NCBI RefSeq assembly: GCF_001661265.1
Contig: NW_017566995.1
Coordinates: forward strand, 248,001-312,000
DNA length: 64,000 nucleotides
Source: Saitoella complicata NRRL Y-17804
Lineage: Eukaryota > Ascomycota > Saitoellomycetes > Saitoellales > Saitoellaceae
Direction of reading: 5' to 3'
Shown here in pieces: positions 30,629 to 41,834 of this stretch. Positions within the stretch are counted from its first letter, which is position 1. Every line of letters starts with the position of its first letter. Both the position numbers and the translations under genes were made by a program. The notes below the pieces were generated by a model. The model was given only the letters and a program-made list of their open reading frames with translations. It searched no databases and was not told the origin of the DNA.

Positions 30629-32244
30629 TCAATACTCCCTTAACTCACTCGACCCTAACATACGTACTCGGAAAACTCCCCACCCCCCTTCCCCCCCCTC
30701 CACAACTCCCTCCCACCACCCCCCGTCCTCCCCCCTCTTCGTAACCCTCACCCTCTCGCCCTCCCTAAAACTCAAATCACCACTTTGCTGCGCTGAGAAG
30801 TCATACAACGCCGTTGCGTAGACCTCGTTGCCCGTTGCGCGTTTGAAGGGGGGCGGAGGCGGGGGTGGTCGGGGTTTAGGGGATGATCCACCGGAGATCG
30901 GGGAGGGAGAGGATGGGGAGGTGGTGGTGTATGATGGTTTCGGGGAGAGAGAGGGTTTTGGTTTTAGGGTTGGTGGCGATAACGAACCATTACTCACCCG
31001 ACGGCTCGTGGGACTGGTTCCGATGGTGGGACCCAACTTTCCCATCCCGGCCGTGATGGCTGCGACACCTAATCCACCCTTCTCGTCCTCGACGGAGGCA
31101 TAGGACGGTGGACGCGCCAAGGTAGGTTTTGAGGGAAGAGAGGGTTTGAGCCCAAGACTCGGTTTCCCGGGTACCTCCGGCCTCGCCTCTCCCTGCTCCC
31201 CAGACAAACTCCCCGTCCGGCCTTTCGGTGGATTCACCGGGGGCGGCGGCGGCGGTGCCTTCTTCTTCCCCAACCCCATCACGAGTTCCTTTCCAGTGGA
31301 AAGTCGGGACGTCAGGGAAGGCCGATCATTAGCGAGATATGTACTCGCCATATCCCTCCCCTCAAACTGTCGAATCAACCCCAACGTCTCCGCCTCCCTC
31401 CGAATAGGTTCGAAATTGCTCCTCCACCCCTCCTCATCCAACACCGTGTTCTTCCCCGGCGCATACTCATACAAACACCGATACAACCCCGTAAACAAGT
31501 CGAGTTGGACACACCACGTAATCTTGACCATCGGATCGAAGAACTCGGAACAGAGCGCGATGAGTTGGGGAAGAGTTTCTTGCAGTTTAGCGTCGTGGGT
31601 CCGGAAAGTCTCGGTTGCGAGGGCGAGGTCGGCGGTGAGGCGGTCGAGGGAGGATTGGTCTTTGGGGGAGAGGGAGGGTTTTGAGGAGAGTTTGTCGTGG
31701 GAGTTTGTGTAGCGGTCGTAGTCGAGCTATCACACATCTTCATTAGTCTTCTGATGATACAAGAAGCGGAGGAGTACACACCTTCTTGTGATCCCGCTTC
31801 TTGATGGCTTTCTCAGCGATCCCAAATATTTCCTTCAACCGCCTACAAGGATTAACGACCCCACTCTCAACCCTCTCCAGCTCCCTCCCAACCTCCACCT
31901 CAACCACCTTCATAACCTCCCTAAACGCCTTCACCTTCTCCACCTCCCCACCATCATCCCCCTTCGGATCACACTCCGCCAACCCGATCCATGCACTTGC
32001 CAAATCGGGAGAAAGCAACTTCCGCCATGCAGCGACGAGTTTGGTGGAGTCTGAGATGAGGATGTCGAGGGTATGTTGGGCGTGTTTGAGGGATGTTAGA
32101 GCGTCTTGGAAGATTGCGTCGTTGGATGATTTTTTGCCGTTGATGAGGTGGGGGGTGCGGGTTACTGCTTTCGTTAAGCTGTTGCGTTGATCAGTACATG
32201 CTCTTTCCCGGTAAAAGGAGGCAGACGAACCCTTTCCAGGACAT
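30629..32244 (-). CDS. BAR-SH3 protein (Rvs167/Hob1-like)
   Basis: Predicted membrane-curving protein of actin patches and endocytosis. Exons 32244-32231, 32178-31782 and 31726-30629 encode 502 residues. The first coding exon is just 14 nt; splicing gives MSWKGLTKAVTRTPHLI, the amphipathic start typical of N-BAR proteins. The BAR region runs to about residue 235 (KVKAFREVMKVVEVEVGREL, KIFGIAEKAIKKRDHKK-like helix). A proline- and serine-rich linker with PPPPPPVNPPKGR follows, and the C-terminal SH3 (about 435-495) has ALYDFSAQQSGDLSFREGE and GGWWEGV. The layout equals that of Rvs167. The last residues after GVFRVRML differ from the usual PSNYV ending. Confidence 0.88.
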
Positions 32245-32858
32245 TTTTGATTGTTGATTTGGGGATGTATGCTGATGAGCTGGCAGCTCCTGTTGGAAGG
32301 TTAGAGTGACGTGAGGCGCGGGTTGTATATTGGAGGCGCAGCAGCCCGAGAGCGGGAGCGGGATGTCTTTGTGATTGTTGAATATAAATCGCTCATACTT
32401 CTCGTCAAGTATTTTCTAGTTCTGCTAATTACGGCGATCCCAGTGACTGCCTAGTAGTCTGTCTGGTAGTTGAGCATTGGAATAATTGAGGGGTCTGATA
32501 CCGCTAGCAAGCCTAAGGTCTGAATGTCAAGGTGTGGCTGGAGCAGCGCGTCGAACTCACACGATGACCAATGCGTTCGCGGGTTGCTCACCTGATCTGA
32601 TGCTCCCCTCTTCCTGCGCTCAAGACGGCCCCGTGACTGCCTCGATGGTCTTGACGGTTGATCATTGCTTTGCCTGTTGCTGATGACAGCAGCCAAAGCG
32701 GCCGGGTAGCGACATGACCGTTCACGAGGACAGATCAGGGTGCGGATCCATGCATGCGGTATACAGTCGTCTCCTCATGACTTCTTCCCCTCAGCGATTC
32801 CCCAAGTTATAAAGATGGTTCGAACTCCTCCGACATCCTCTTGTCATCAACAATCACC
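32245..32858. other. Divergent intergenic region, no supported gene
   Basis: About 610 nt between the BAR-SH3 and monooxygenase start codons on opposite strands. The left part has a short AT-rich stretch and the right part a C/T-rich leader before 32859. No RNA gene or element was recognised. Confidence 0.5.
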
Positions 32859-34526
32859 ATGCCTAACATCAACGACCACGAAGAACTCGACGCCCTCATC
32901 ATCGGCGCAGGTTTCTTCGGCGTCTACCAACTCCACCACCTCCGCGACTCCATCGGCCTTCGCACAAAGATATTCGAAGCAGCCCCCGACTTTGCCGGCA
33001 TCTGGTACTGGAACCGGTACCCCGGTGCTCGCGTCGACTCTGACGTGCCCGTGTACGAATTTTCTGATCCCAAGATTTGGAAGGGGAAGAATGGGTGGAA
33101 GTGGAAGGAGAGGTATCCGGGGTGGGAAGAGTTGAGGAGTTATTTCAAGTTTGTGGATGAGAGGTGGGGGTTGAGGAGGGATGTAAGGTTTAATACCAGG
33201 GTTAAGGGGGCGCAGTTTGATGAGGATACTAAACTCTGGCGGGTCCAGACCGAGGATGGGATGACGGTGAAGACAAGGTTCTTGATCTTGTGTACGGGAT
33301 TTGGGAGTAAACCGTATGTCCCGTCCTACCCCGGTCTTGGCACGTTCGAAGGGAAGTGGTACCACACTGCGCGCTGGCCACAGGAAGGAGTTCGGTTGGA
33401 GGGGAAGAGAGTTGCGGTCTTTGGGACGGGTGCGACGGGTGTTCAGGTCATTCAGGAGATCGCGGCGAAGGTCGGGGAGTTGACTGTCTTTCAGCGGACC
33501 CCGAACATGGCTTTGCCGATGAAGCAATGTACCTTTACCGACAAGGAGTTGGATAAGATGAAGGAGGGGTACTATGAGGAGATATTTGAGAAGCGGAAGA
33601 CCACGTTTGCTGGGTTCCCCATCACGTTTGATCCGAAGGAGGGGGCGAGTGAGTCGCCGGAGCAGCAGACTGCGTTCTTTGAGAATATCTGGGAGAAGGG
33701 TGGATTCAACTTCTGGTTGTCTACGTACAGTGATATGTACGTGAGCGAGGAGGTCAATAACGAGGCGTACGCATTCTGGAGGAAGAAGGTGTTGCAGAGG
33801 ATTACGAAGCCGGAGTTGAGGGAGAAGTTGGCCCCGGAGAAGCCGCCGCATGCATTTGGGACCAAGAGGCCGAGTTTGGAGAGGACGTTCTATGAGAAGA
33901 TGTGTCAGGATAATGTTATGCTGGTTGATTTGAAGGAGACGCCGGTGGAGGAGATTACGCCGAAGGGTGTGAGGACGAGTGGTGGGAAGGAGTACGAGTT
34001 TGATGTCATCGTCTTCGCTACGGGATTCGACGCGATCACTGGTGGCATCACGAACATTGATATCAAGGGCACCCACGGCAAGTCCATCGAGGAAGTCTGG
34101 AAACCCGGAGCTCGCGCATATCTGGGCATGTCAACCGCCCACTTCCCCAACCTCTTCTTCCTCTACGGACCCCAAGCCCCAACCGCCTTCTGCAACGGCG
34201 CAACCTGCGCCGAACTCCAAGGCCAATGGATGATCGACTTCATGGCCCACGCTTTCCGCAACAACATCACGCGTATCGAAGCCACCGAGGAAGCGGAGGA
34301 GAAGTGGAAGGTCAAGGTTAATGAGAGTACGGGGAAGACCTTGTTTGCGAAAACGGATAGTTGGTATATGGGCGCAAATGTACCGGGGAAGGTTAAGGAG
34401 AGTTTGAATTGGACGAACGGGGTGCCGGAGTATGTTAAGGAAATTGAGGAGGTTGCGAGTAGGGGTTATGAGGGGTATGTCATGACGGGGGGAGCTGGAG
34501 CTGGGGCGACTGCGAGTCACTTGTGA
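32859..34526 (+). CDS. Flavin-binding Baeyer-Villiger-type monooxygenase
   Basis: Predicted FAD- and NADPH-dependent monooxygenase of 555 residues in one exon. The FAD Rossmann motif is GAGFFGVYQLHHL at residue 16 onward and the NADPH motif is GTGATGVQV. Between them lies the class fingerprint FEGKWYHTARWP (FxGxxxHxxxWP). GIWYWNRYPGARVDSD and VIVFATGFDAITGG are further family blocks. The class converts ketones to esters or lactones. It is not next to other secondary-metabolism genes in this window. The coding strand alternates between C-ending and G-ending codon blocks at least five times along the gene. Confidence 0.94.
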   Translation: MPNINDHEELDALIIGAGFFGVYQLHHLRDSIGLRTKIFEAAPDFAGIWYWNRYPGARVDSDVPVYEFSDPKIWKGKNGWKWKERYPGWEELRSYFKFVDERWGLRRDVRFNTRVKGAQFDEDTKLWRVQTEDGMTVKTRFLILCTGFGSKPYVPSYPGLGTFEGKWYHTARWPQEGVRLEGKRVAVFGTGATGVQVIQEIAAKVGELTVFQRTPNMALPMKQCTFTDKELDKMKEGYYEEIFEKRKTTFAGFPITFDPKEGASESPEQQTAFFENIWEKGGFNFWLSTYSDMYVSEEVNNEAYAFWRKKVLQRITKPELREKLAPEKPPHAFGTKRPSLERTFYEKMCQDNVMLVDLKETPVEEITPKGVRTSGGKEYEFDVIVFATGFDAITGGITNIDIKGTHGKSIEEVWKPGARAYLGMSTAHFPNLFFLYGPQAPTAFCNGATCAELQGQWMIDFMAHAFRNNITRIEATEEAEEKWKVKVNESTGKTLFAKTDSWYMGANVPGKVKESLNWTNGVPEYVKEIEEVASRGYEGYVMTGGAGAGATASHL

Positions 34527-34803
34527 GGAAGGCTAAGCACTACAGTAAATATTTCAAGTACGGTTCATATAACCAGATTATTCATGTATTTCGATATCCT
34601 TGCCGATACTTTCCTCCCCGTATGTACGCATCTCCCCCAGACTTGATTACGGGGGTCGAAGTGGTGTTTGCAACTCGAGAACACACCACAACACCAACAC
34701 CAACACCCAGCAACAGCCGTCTCTTATCGGATCTAGCATTCAGCCCGACAATTCTGCTTGGCCTTCTTGTTCTTTTCTCGTTCTCTTCTGCTTAACCTTC
34801 TAG

Positions 34804-36765
34804 ATGTCGCTTCCGACGATGATCCCGCTCCTTCCTCCGCCATCCTCGCCAGACTTTTCGCCGGCGTTAACCAAAGCATTGCAGACTATTTTCGACACGC
34901 TATATGCTATCGGTAACAATGCTGCAGAGGCTTCGAGATCTGCTGCGGTTGATGCTTACCGTGCTACTGTTGCCGTTCGTGACATGACGAGGGTTGTCCA
35001 GGAGTTGATTGCACGCATTGATCCCGGGAAAAAAGTAAAGAACAGCTCTACAGTTCCCGTGTTTGACCATGTCGAAGGACAGTCTGATACAATTGGAACG
35101 CAGTCTCACCCTGTTTCACGCAAGAACAAGGTCAAGGCCTGCTACTACGGAGAAAACCGCCGCCAAAGCAACGCGTTCACCTTCCCGCAGTGTACGTCTA
35201 CCGGTCCAAGTGAGACTACGGCAATGCCTACACCAGCGCCTATGTTCGTCCTCGATACGCCGGAGAATGTCAGAGTCATCGAGGAGTACCACCATACCCG
35301 TTCAGCCGACGACAGGATGCTCAGTGATGACCTTGAACTGAGCATGGAGTGCGACTGTGAGCAGTGTCAGGAGTTGTTGACGTCGTCTGCGGACCCAGTG
35401 GAAGAGCGAGTGGAGACGACCGAGGAACTGCGCACAGAAGGTGTTCGACCAACTTTTCTCGAGTTCACCGCCGACGACTTGGTTTCTGGCTTCTACAACC
35501 AACCTCAAGGCGTTGCATCGTCTGTTTACGACGCGTCACCTTCCTCGGATGTTCTTGTCGATGTCGGCACCCCCATTATTGGTACACCCCGTATGGCCTT
35601 CGTGAACCCTGCACCCTCTTCAACCATGTCAACACCTATGAAGCTCTCCGCCGGAGGGCTACTCGACGGGTTTGATGAGGTTGAGCTCAATCGCGCCTAT
35701 TGGAGCACCATTGACCTTACCAAGGAGGATGGGGAGATGGATGATGAAATTGTTGTCGAGATGCTCGAGAGGGTGTATCCCATCACTTGGCAAGACCGGA
35801 TGAAGGCCTATCAGGTGCTGGCTACTACTGGACAGATCGCCCTTCTTGGTAGGTTCCTTGATGTGTGGTTTTGTAGATACCTAGGCATGCTGATAATGGT
35901 TGCATAGGTCTGTGTGGTGAGCCTGACATTACGGAAGCAATTGTTGCGTTTTACAGAGCATGGATTGTTTACAACTTGCCGGAAGAGATGAAAGCTGTTC
36001 CCGCGTTGAAGGTTCCCAAGGTAAATCATGCCGTTTTACCTGTCCTGTTGCTGTCCCTGACCATTTTGACAGTACGTTGCGGAAGCCATCTTCCTCATGA
36101 ACCTCCATGACGAAGAAGGTCGTATTCCTCAGACATTCTTGAAGAAAGTTCCTGTTGCGAACGGATACCAAGCAGGATATGTCAACCTTCTACGCCCCTT
36201 TGACGCGGAAGCCTATGAAGACGAAGGAAGCTCCCCAATCGACGAAATCATGCAGCAGTCCACGTCGAGTGAGGATGTTGAAGAGTCCTGCGGCTCCACG
36301 AGTGCCCCCGTGCCAGGGCTGAACATGAGTATTGTTACAAGACATGGCGAGCTTGGAGGTGCAGTTACCGATATCTATGAGGATGGAGAGGCGTCACCAG
36401 TGAAGGAGACCGTTGTCGATTCAACTGTCCTTGGCGACAACAAGTCGCACAACATACGTCCTGACATGCGCATGTCGGATTCCATCACCCCTCCCAGAGC
36501 CGGTGATGATATCTTCGCGAAAGCTGCTGTCAGCAAGCGTTTCAACAAGGACTTCGCAAAGGTTAGACCTGTTACCAGCAAGGACGAGAATGCCGGCCCT
36601 TCAACATTGAGCCTCTTCACTTTCAAGTACGTGACGAAAGCTTGTTCGGACTCGGGTGAGAAGAGGGGAACGTTCGAGTACGAAGCTGTGCACAGTGCTA
36701 TGAGTGATTCTGATGAGGAGGAAGGAAAGAAAGGTGGTCGCATGGTGTTCAGGGCAAGGCCGTGA
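34804..36765 (+). CDS. Orphan protein of 616 residues
   Basis: Not recognised. Exons 34804-35848, 35908-36020 and 36073-36765 join in phase. The N-terminal 70 residues are helical (ALTKALQTIFDTLYAIGNN and AAVDAYRATVAVRDM) and may form a coiled coil. A small cysteine cluster CDCEQC occurs near residue 185. A helical middle block at the two splice sites (ITEAIVAFYRAWIVYNLPEE and KYVAEAIFLMNLHDEEGR) is the most protein-like region and could be a conserved core. The C-terminal 180 residues are acidic and low in complexity. There is no signal peptide or membrane span. It converges with the Ubl-RING gene, 182 nt between stops. Confidence 0.75.
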
Positions 36766-36947
36766 GCGTTTGTTGTCGTTTTGGTAAGTGAAACTATCAG
36801 TGTATGACTATGTATTCGAGGAGGAGCATTGTTTACGGATACCCAAGCATTGTTATATTGGGATCAGATGTAGTTGTTTCATTGAAGCCAGCGGTGAGCG
36901 ATACGAACTGTGTATTATGATAATAATAAAAATACGAGCAGAGTGCA

Positions 36948-39028
36948 TCAATGAATACCCTCGGCAACCGCCTGACATGTCCAGCAGTTCTTCTCTGGCG
37001 GACTGACAGTCAACACATCTGCGAGGCATTCGTGACAGCATGAATGTTGACAAGGACGAAGCCTTCATATGATGGGGTTAGCTCGCATTTCCATATGTAT
37101 TGCATAGGGTTCGTACCTGTACTCAGACCTTCGATGCTTACAGCGACTACAAGTCTCGTTCTCGGTACTCGCCTCACTCAACCTCCGCTCTCCACTCGAC
37201 CTGTCGGGAATTACAGACGCTCGTCCCTTGACCTTAACGCCCGTCAAGGCTTCAAACAAGGCCGGGTGGACAGGGTAGACCGTGACAGTGGTTGCAGCCG
37301 CCATGTCGTTTATCCTTGGGTCGTTCTTATCCTTCCAGATACGAAGGCGCGTATGGGAATCATCCAAGCTCTGCTTTCTTGTAGGCGGAAACACGGGGAA
37401 TCCGGGGCTTTGCGGGGTAGGGGGAAGAAGATCCGGATGAATATGAGGTTGCCGGTGGAGCTCGATGATGCTTTGCGGATTGAGCTCGTAGTCCATGAGA
37501 TACATGGCGTCAAGCAGTCTCCTTCCTTCTAGTATGAGTATCTGCTCATCCGCTGGGATGTAGTGAACTGCAAAGTCTGTCAGTACCATACAAAGAGTTC
37601 ACGAGACATTGCAAACCTGTTTCAATCAACTGCTTGAGCTTCGTGACAGTGTACGTGTAAGGAGTACGAACAGTCAATGCCTTCCCATTCATGTTTATCA
37701 AAGTAACTTTGAAATCACCACTCGGATAACTAGCACGGACATGTGCGATATTCTCGCGATACCCAGCCAATTCATCCCATGGATCACGAGGAGTGAAGAT
37801 CAGGTCGCTCAACAATGCCGGCCGCCCGCTGTGCTCCAAGGTCAGGCGTGTGTTATTCGTGAGTCCATAATCCATGGGGGACTTTCTAGCATCGAGGTTT
37901 TGGGGCGCTTGGCGAATTTTACCTGGGCTCCAGAGGTTGGTGGCGATGAAGGAGTACCCGGTGGTGCCGTGAGAAGGGATAAACTCAAGTTGTAGTTCAT
38001 GAGAAGTATTAGTTTCTTTGAGGTTGTCCAACGTGTCGAGACCTAACTTTAGGGGTATCTGCGTGAACTGTCTGTGAGTGTATGCGCATTAGCAAGCAAC
38101 CACGCTCGTAGACGATTCGTCCATCTTACCTGGCACTGTTGGACTTTGCGACGTATCCGTTGATAGACGGCTGCGTGGGTATCACGACATGATCTTGCGT
38201 ACCAGCCCGACTGAGCGATAACTCATTCTGCATCTTATTGCTAGCCTTCCCCGACATACCATTCACCCCCTCAACAAACAATCTCATCGCCGTTGGTTCG
38301 GACTCCGTGTCACTGAAGAAGTCCATCCTCATAGCCTCATGCTTGCCCAACGGGAAGATGACATGTTTGGTGGACCCACTATCCAGTTTATCAATGTCGA
38401 TGTACTGGGAAAGATCGTACGCCGGACAATTAAGCTCGAATTGCTGCTCTGGAGGCGTAGGTGATTCTGTAGAGCCCTTCGACATCCGGGTCATTCTCTG
38501 TTCCCATGGTTAGACACTAACCCCTTGAATACGGGCTTGAGCGATTAACCTTGAACTCAACAGCAACTGGACCATACTCCAACTTTCCATTGATGACCGT
38601 AGGCTTCACCTCCCTCCTCCCTCCATGTTCCTCCATCCACCGGGCATGCCACGACGCGAAGAGCTCCCTCTCACTGATCTGCAAATCTTTTCCACTGTAA
38701 ACCGACGGTGCATTCGTGACACGGAGATTGTCTTGGTAAATAGCTTCGCGGACATAACGGTCCTCATTCCAAATCGCATGTGGGCGTTTGATCCCTGTAG
38801 TTGCTTCGTCAATAATCCTAAACTTATAATGCAGGAAGACAACTACCTAGAGCTTCCAGGCCATCGAACAAGTCCTTCACCGTTGTCTTCAGTGATGGTA
38901 AAGACCGATACACAGCAGTTTGCTTCTCCGATCCCGGATGCGATTGAAGGCCAGTAGCGAAGACGACCACCGGCATTGTCAACAAGTGTGCTGCGAGTGG
39001 GGTGAAGCATAGCCAAAAATGCCGGCAT
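36948..39028 (-). CDS. Ubiquitin-like domain plus RING-finger protein
   Basis: Six exons fit in phase: 39028-38881, 38794-38550, 38497-38130, 38071-37617, 37567-37117 and 37062-36948 (593 residues). At about residues 374-442 FKVTLINMNGKALTVRTPYT, LKQLIETVHYIPADEQIL and ILEGRRLLDAMYLMDYEL follow the ubiquitin pattern (KTLTGKT, IPPDQQ, GKQLEDGRTLSDY). The last exon completes a C3HC4-like RING at about 544-587: C-x2-C, then CQHSCCHEC, then CWTC. The middle region, with MRLFVEGVNGMSGK, HVVIPTQPSINGYVAK and RQFTQIPL, resembles a fungal orphan family I recall having the same block order. Prediction: ubiquitin ligase of unknown substrate. The raw frames hide the RING because it is split by an intron. 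Confidence 0.78.
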
Positions 39029-39285
39029 GATCAAATCTTATACGTGGCCGTTTGGGCTGTGGTGAGGGGATCATATGAACAGGGCATGTAGGCGGTGAAC
39101 TCTATGCCGCGGTTAACAGCCGAGCCGCAACGGTACAGGTAGGGTGATATAAATAGCCCGTGCCAAGATCTGATACATTGTATCATAAACTCCAAATATT
39201 CGGTCCTTGAAGTTCCATATCATGGTCGTCTCTCCGTTCTGTCGCTCCCTTGCCTGTGCTGCGGACATGCGTTCTGGGGTCTCCC

Positions 39286-40875
39286 CTAATAGAACGAGAA
39301 CATCTTCTTCTCCCCGCCCTTATCCACATAAACCCTGACTTTCCCCTGATCATCCGGCAAATCCTTAAACGTCAACTCCCTCGTTCTGTGCAAACTCTCA
39401 ATCTCGTCAATCCTATCCTTCACATTCTCCAACATCTCCTCAAATCCCTCCTCCGAACAAATCTCCCTAAAAGCGTTCATCATCGGAACGCTGTCTGCGC
39501 GAACATTTGATTTCGTGTCGATGTGGAAGATATTTTCGGAGTCGAGGGATTGGATGAAGTCGGCGCGGGTCATGACTTGGCGGGCGCGGTAGAGGGGGAG
39601 ACTTGGGAGTTTGCTGGTTTCTAGCATGGGTCCTTCTGCATCTTCCGCTTCTTGCTCTGCCTTGACGAGTGCCAACGCCAAAGTAAACGCAGCAGACGCA
39701 TACTTCTGCTGATCCATAACATCATCATCATGATCCTCAATCATACTACACCGATTCCACAACCACGTCTTCTCCATCTCATTTATGTCCTTCGCAGCCT
39801 GTAGCATATCCTCCTCCTTCGCCACCCGATTCAGAAACTGCAATCTTCCACCGACGAGTTTCCAGACTTCGGTTAGTTCAGGTTCGGAGACGGTTTCGCC
39901 AAAGTAGCGGAGACGATATTTCTGGAGGGCAGAGGTAGCGTCGGTGTAGCAGAGGTCAGTGACGTTGATGAGAACCATACGGGCTGCGTGTTGTTTCATG
40001 CGTTCGTAGACCCAGTAATCGTCGCTGTTGAAGATCATGGTGAGGATTCCGCTCGCGGCCCAGGTCTCGGCCCGTTGTTGGAGGAGCTCTAGCAGTGCGT
40101 TTCCGTCATCGTTGTCTTGGAGGAAGTGGAGGCCGTTGATGACGAATACCAGGGGCTTGTTGTGTACTTTTCGGTGTTGTACGGCGACTTTTTCGAGTTT
40201 GTTGAAGGCGCGTTCGATGTCGAGGAGAGCAGTGGATTCTCGCTGTCCCTTGATACTGAAGAGACCACCGATAAAGTCCTCCGCGAATTCGAAATCAAGC
40301 GCCTTTCCTAATCTCGTCCTGAAGATCTCCGGATCTCGGTGTGCTTCCATAGCACTGATTCCATTCGCCTGGACCTCATGCATGACGTCCAGCACCATAG
40401 TAGTCTTTCCAACTCCCTTCTCTCCGATCATGAGATAGTAATGCCCGGTCTCCTCGCCTGTCATGACCTTCCGTATCCGATCATGCTCCGGTCTTTGAAT
40501 CAAATGATCCTTATCCAGCGTCGCCTTATCAACAGTGTACGCCAACAACGCCGGATCATCCGGTCCTGGCGTAAACGCATTCTTGATCTTTCCTAGAACG
40601 AGGTGTTTGTAATATTTGTGGTAGCCGTACCCTGCTAAGCCTAAACATGCCAGTGAGGCGACAGTGGTTGCGATTGTGCGGATGAGTTCGTTGGGAAGGC
40701 CGGATTTGTTGGGTTCGTCTTCTGGGCCGGGGGGGAGGAAGGGTGCGTTGGGACTGACGTCGGAGACGGAGATCAGGCGCTGCTGTTGGAGAGAGCCGTC
40801 GCTTGGTAGAGTAGCGTGAGGAAATGGCCTGCTAAGTCCTCTTACCAGCTGCCTCGATCCGGCTCTGAACATCAT
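39286..40875 (-). CDS. Mitochondrial membrane P-loop ATPase (fungal orphan AAA-like)
   Basis: Intronless protein, 529 residues from the preferred start MMFRAGSRQLVRGLSRPF, a convincing mitochondrial presequence rich in Arg and Ser without acidic residues. The frame stays open upstream to 40986. A single transmembrane stretch (LIRTIATTVASLACLGLAGY) lies near residues 64-84. Walker A GEKGVGKTT follows at about 151, and KPLVFVINGLHFL is a plausible Walker B-type strand. The C-terminal half has helical and winged-helix-like segments. It resembles fungal mitochondrial inner-membrane P-loop proteins of unknown role; I cannot give a gene name. The opposite end of the gene abuts a tRNA gene. Confidence 0.75.
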   Translation of the reverse strand: MMFRAGSRQLVRGLSRPFPHATLPSDGSLQQQRLISVSDVSPNAPFLPPGPEDEPNKSGLPNELIRTIATTVASLACLGLAGYGYHKYYKHLVLGKIKNAFTPGPDDPALLAYTVDKATLDKDHLIQRPEHDRIRKVMTGEETGHYYLMIGEKGVGKTTMVLDVMHEVQANGISAMEAHRDPEIFRTRLGKALDFEFAEDFIGGLFSIKGQRESTALLDIERAFNKLEKVAVQHRKVHNKPLVFVINGLHFLQDNDDGNALLELLQQRAETWAASGILTMIFNSDDYWVYERMKQHAARMVLINVTDLCYTDATSALQKYRLRYFGETVSEPELTEVWKLVGGRLQFLNRVAKEEDMLQAAKDINEMEKTWLWNRCSMIEDHDDDVMDQQKYASAAFTLALALVKAEQEAEDAEGPMLETSKLPSLPLYRARQVMTRADFIQSLDSENIFHIDTKSNVRADSVPMMNAFREICSEEGFEEMLENVKDRIDEIESLHRTRELTFKDLPDDQGKVRVYVDKGGEKKMFSFY

Positions 40876-41122
40876 CGTTCGTGTTGGTAGTGAGTTTGAG
40901 GTGTTTACGTGGCTGAGGCAAGGTTGCTGAAGCGAAGCCAACCGATATGGAATTAAGGTCTTCGGCAAGGCACCCCGATAAGTCAACCTTCTGAGAACGA
41001 CGATTCAGAGACCTTTTGATGTTCTCTATTGACGTGACTCTTCACAAAACGTGCTGCGTGTCGCAACAGATCCGGAGATCTAGAGTTGAGTATCAGTTTC
41101 TGTCCAAGAGAAAAAGAATTGA

Positions 41123-41204
41123 CGTCAGCGACAGGACTCGAACCTGCGCACGGAGACCGTAAGAGATTTCTAATCTCTCTCCTTAACCACTCGGACACGC
41201 TGAC
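41123..41204 (-). tRNA. tRNA-Ser (AGA), copy 1
   Basis: Eighty-two nt with a 7-bp acceptor stem GTCAGCG/CGCTGAC, anticodon stem AGAGA/TCTCT around the loop TTAGAAA (anticodon AGA), a long class II variable arm and a GTTCGAG T-loop. No intron. It is identical over its full length to copies 2 and 3. Confidence 0.97.
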
Positions 41205-41834
41205 TGAATTGATGACTGCTTTCATTGATTGTGTTACTATTGGGGGGTTGTTCTGAATGCCAGCTGTTCCCGGAGTCGTGGTTACCTTGTACGTTTATGG
41301 TCCACTGCCATTCATATGCATGTTCGAGGTCAATGCCTCTTGACCGATACCAATAGTTGTCATATGCATGCTGCGTAGCATGGGTAATGCACACGTAAAC
41401 ATAGCTTTTACATCTCTTGAAAAAAGGCTTGGTAAGCGTGAGTTTTGTCGTCAGGACTTCAGTGATATATCAAAAAACACCAGTACCAAAGCATTGCACG
41501 ACTAAGCCGGTCGGGGAATCGCGAGTGTGGAAGTGTTCACAAAGAATTGCCATCGCGAGCGTAGGAAAGAAAGTCTTGAATGGGGAAGCTAGGCAAGTAT
41601 CTCACAGACCATTACCCAATGAATTGGAAGTAACGAGCGTGGCCAAGAAGAAGAAGAGTGGAAATCGAAAATAGATAAATTATTAAGCATATATTCCTAC
41701 GTTTATATGCAACAGACAATGACAATATCCAATATGCCCACGTTTCTGCCACTGTATATAGTCCCTAAGGCGACGGTATCAGAAAGATGCAACCAAAGGT
41801 AACATAAACTTTGACCAGGTATACCACACTGCCC
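41205..41834. other. Intergenic region between tRNA-Ser copy 1 and secreted protein 1
   Basis: About 630 nt, partly AT-rich around 41660-41760, presumably the 3' UTR of the secreted-protein gene (minus strand). A short plus-strand frame (41417-41674) has no recognisable product. Nothing else seen. Confidence 0.4.

Noticed and set aside
32847-34076. Minus-strand 409-codon frame across the monooxygenase
   Set aside because: Antisense shadow; composition is Leu/Arg/Pro-rich without motifs, while the sense frame has all cofactor motifs.
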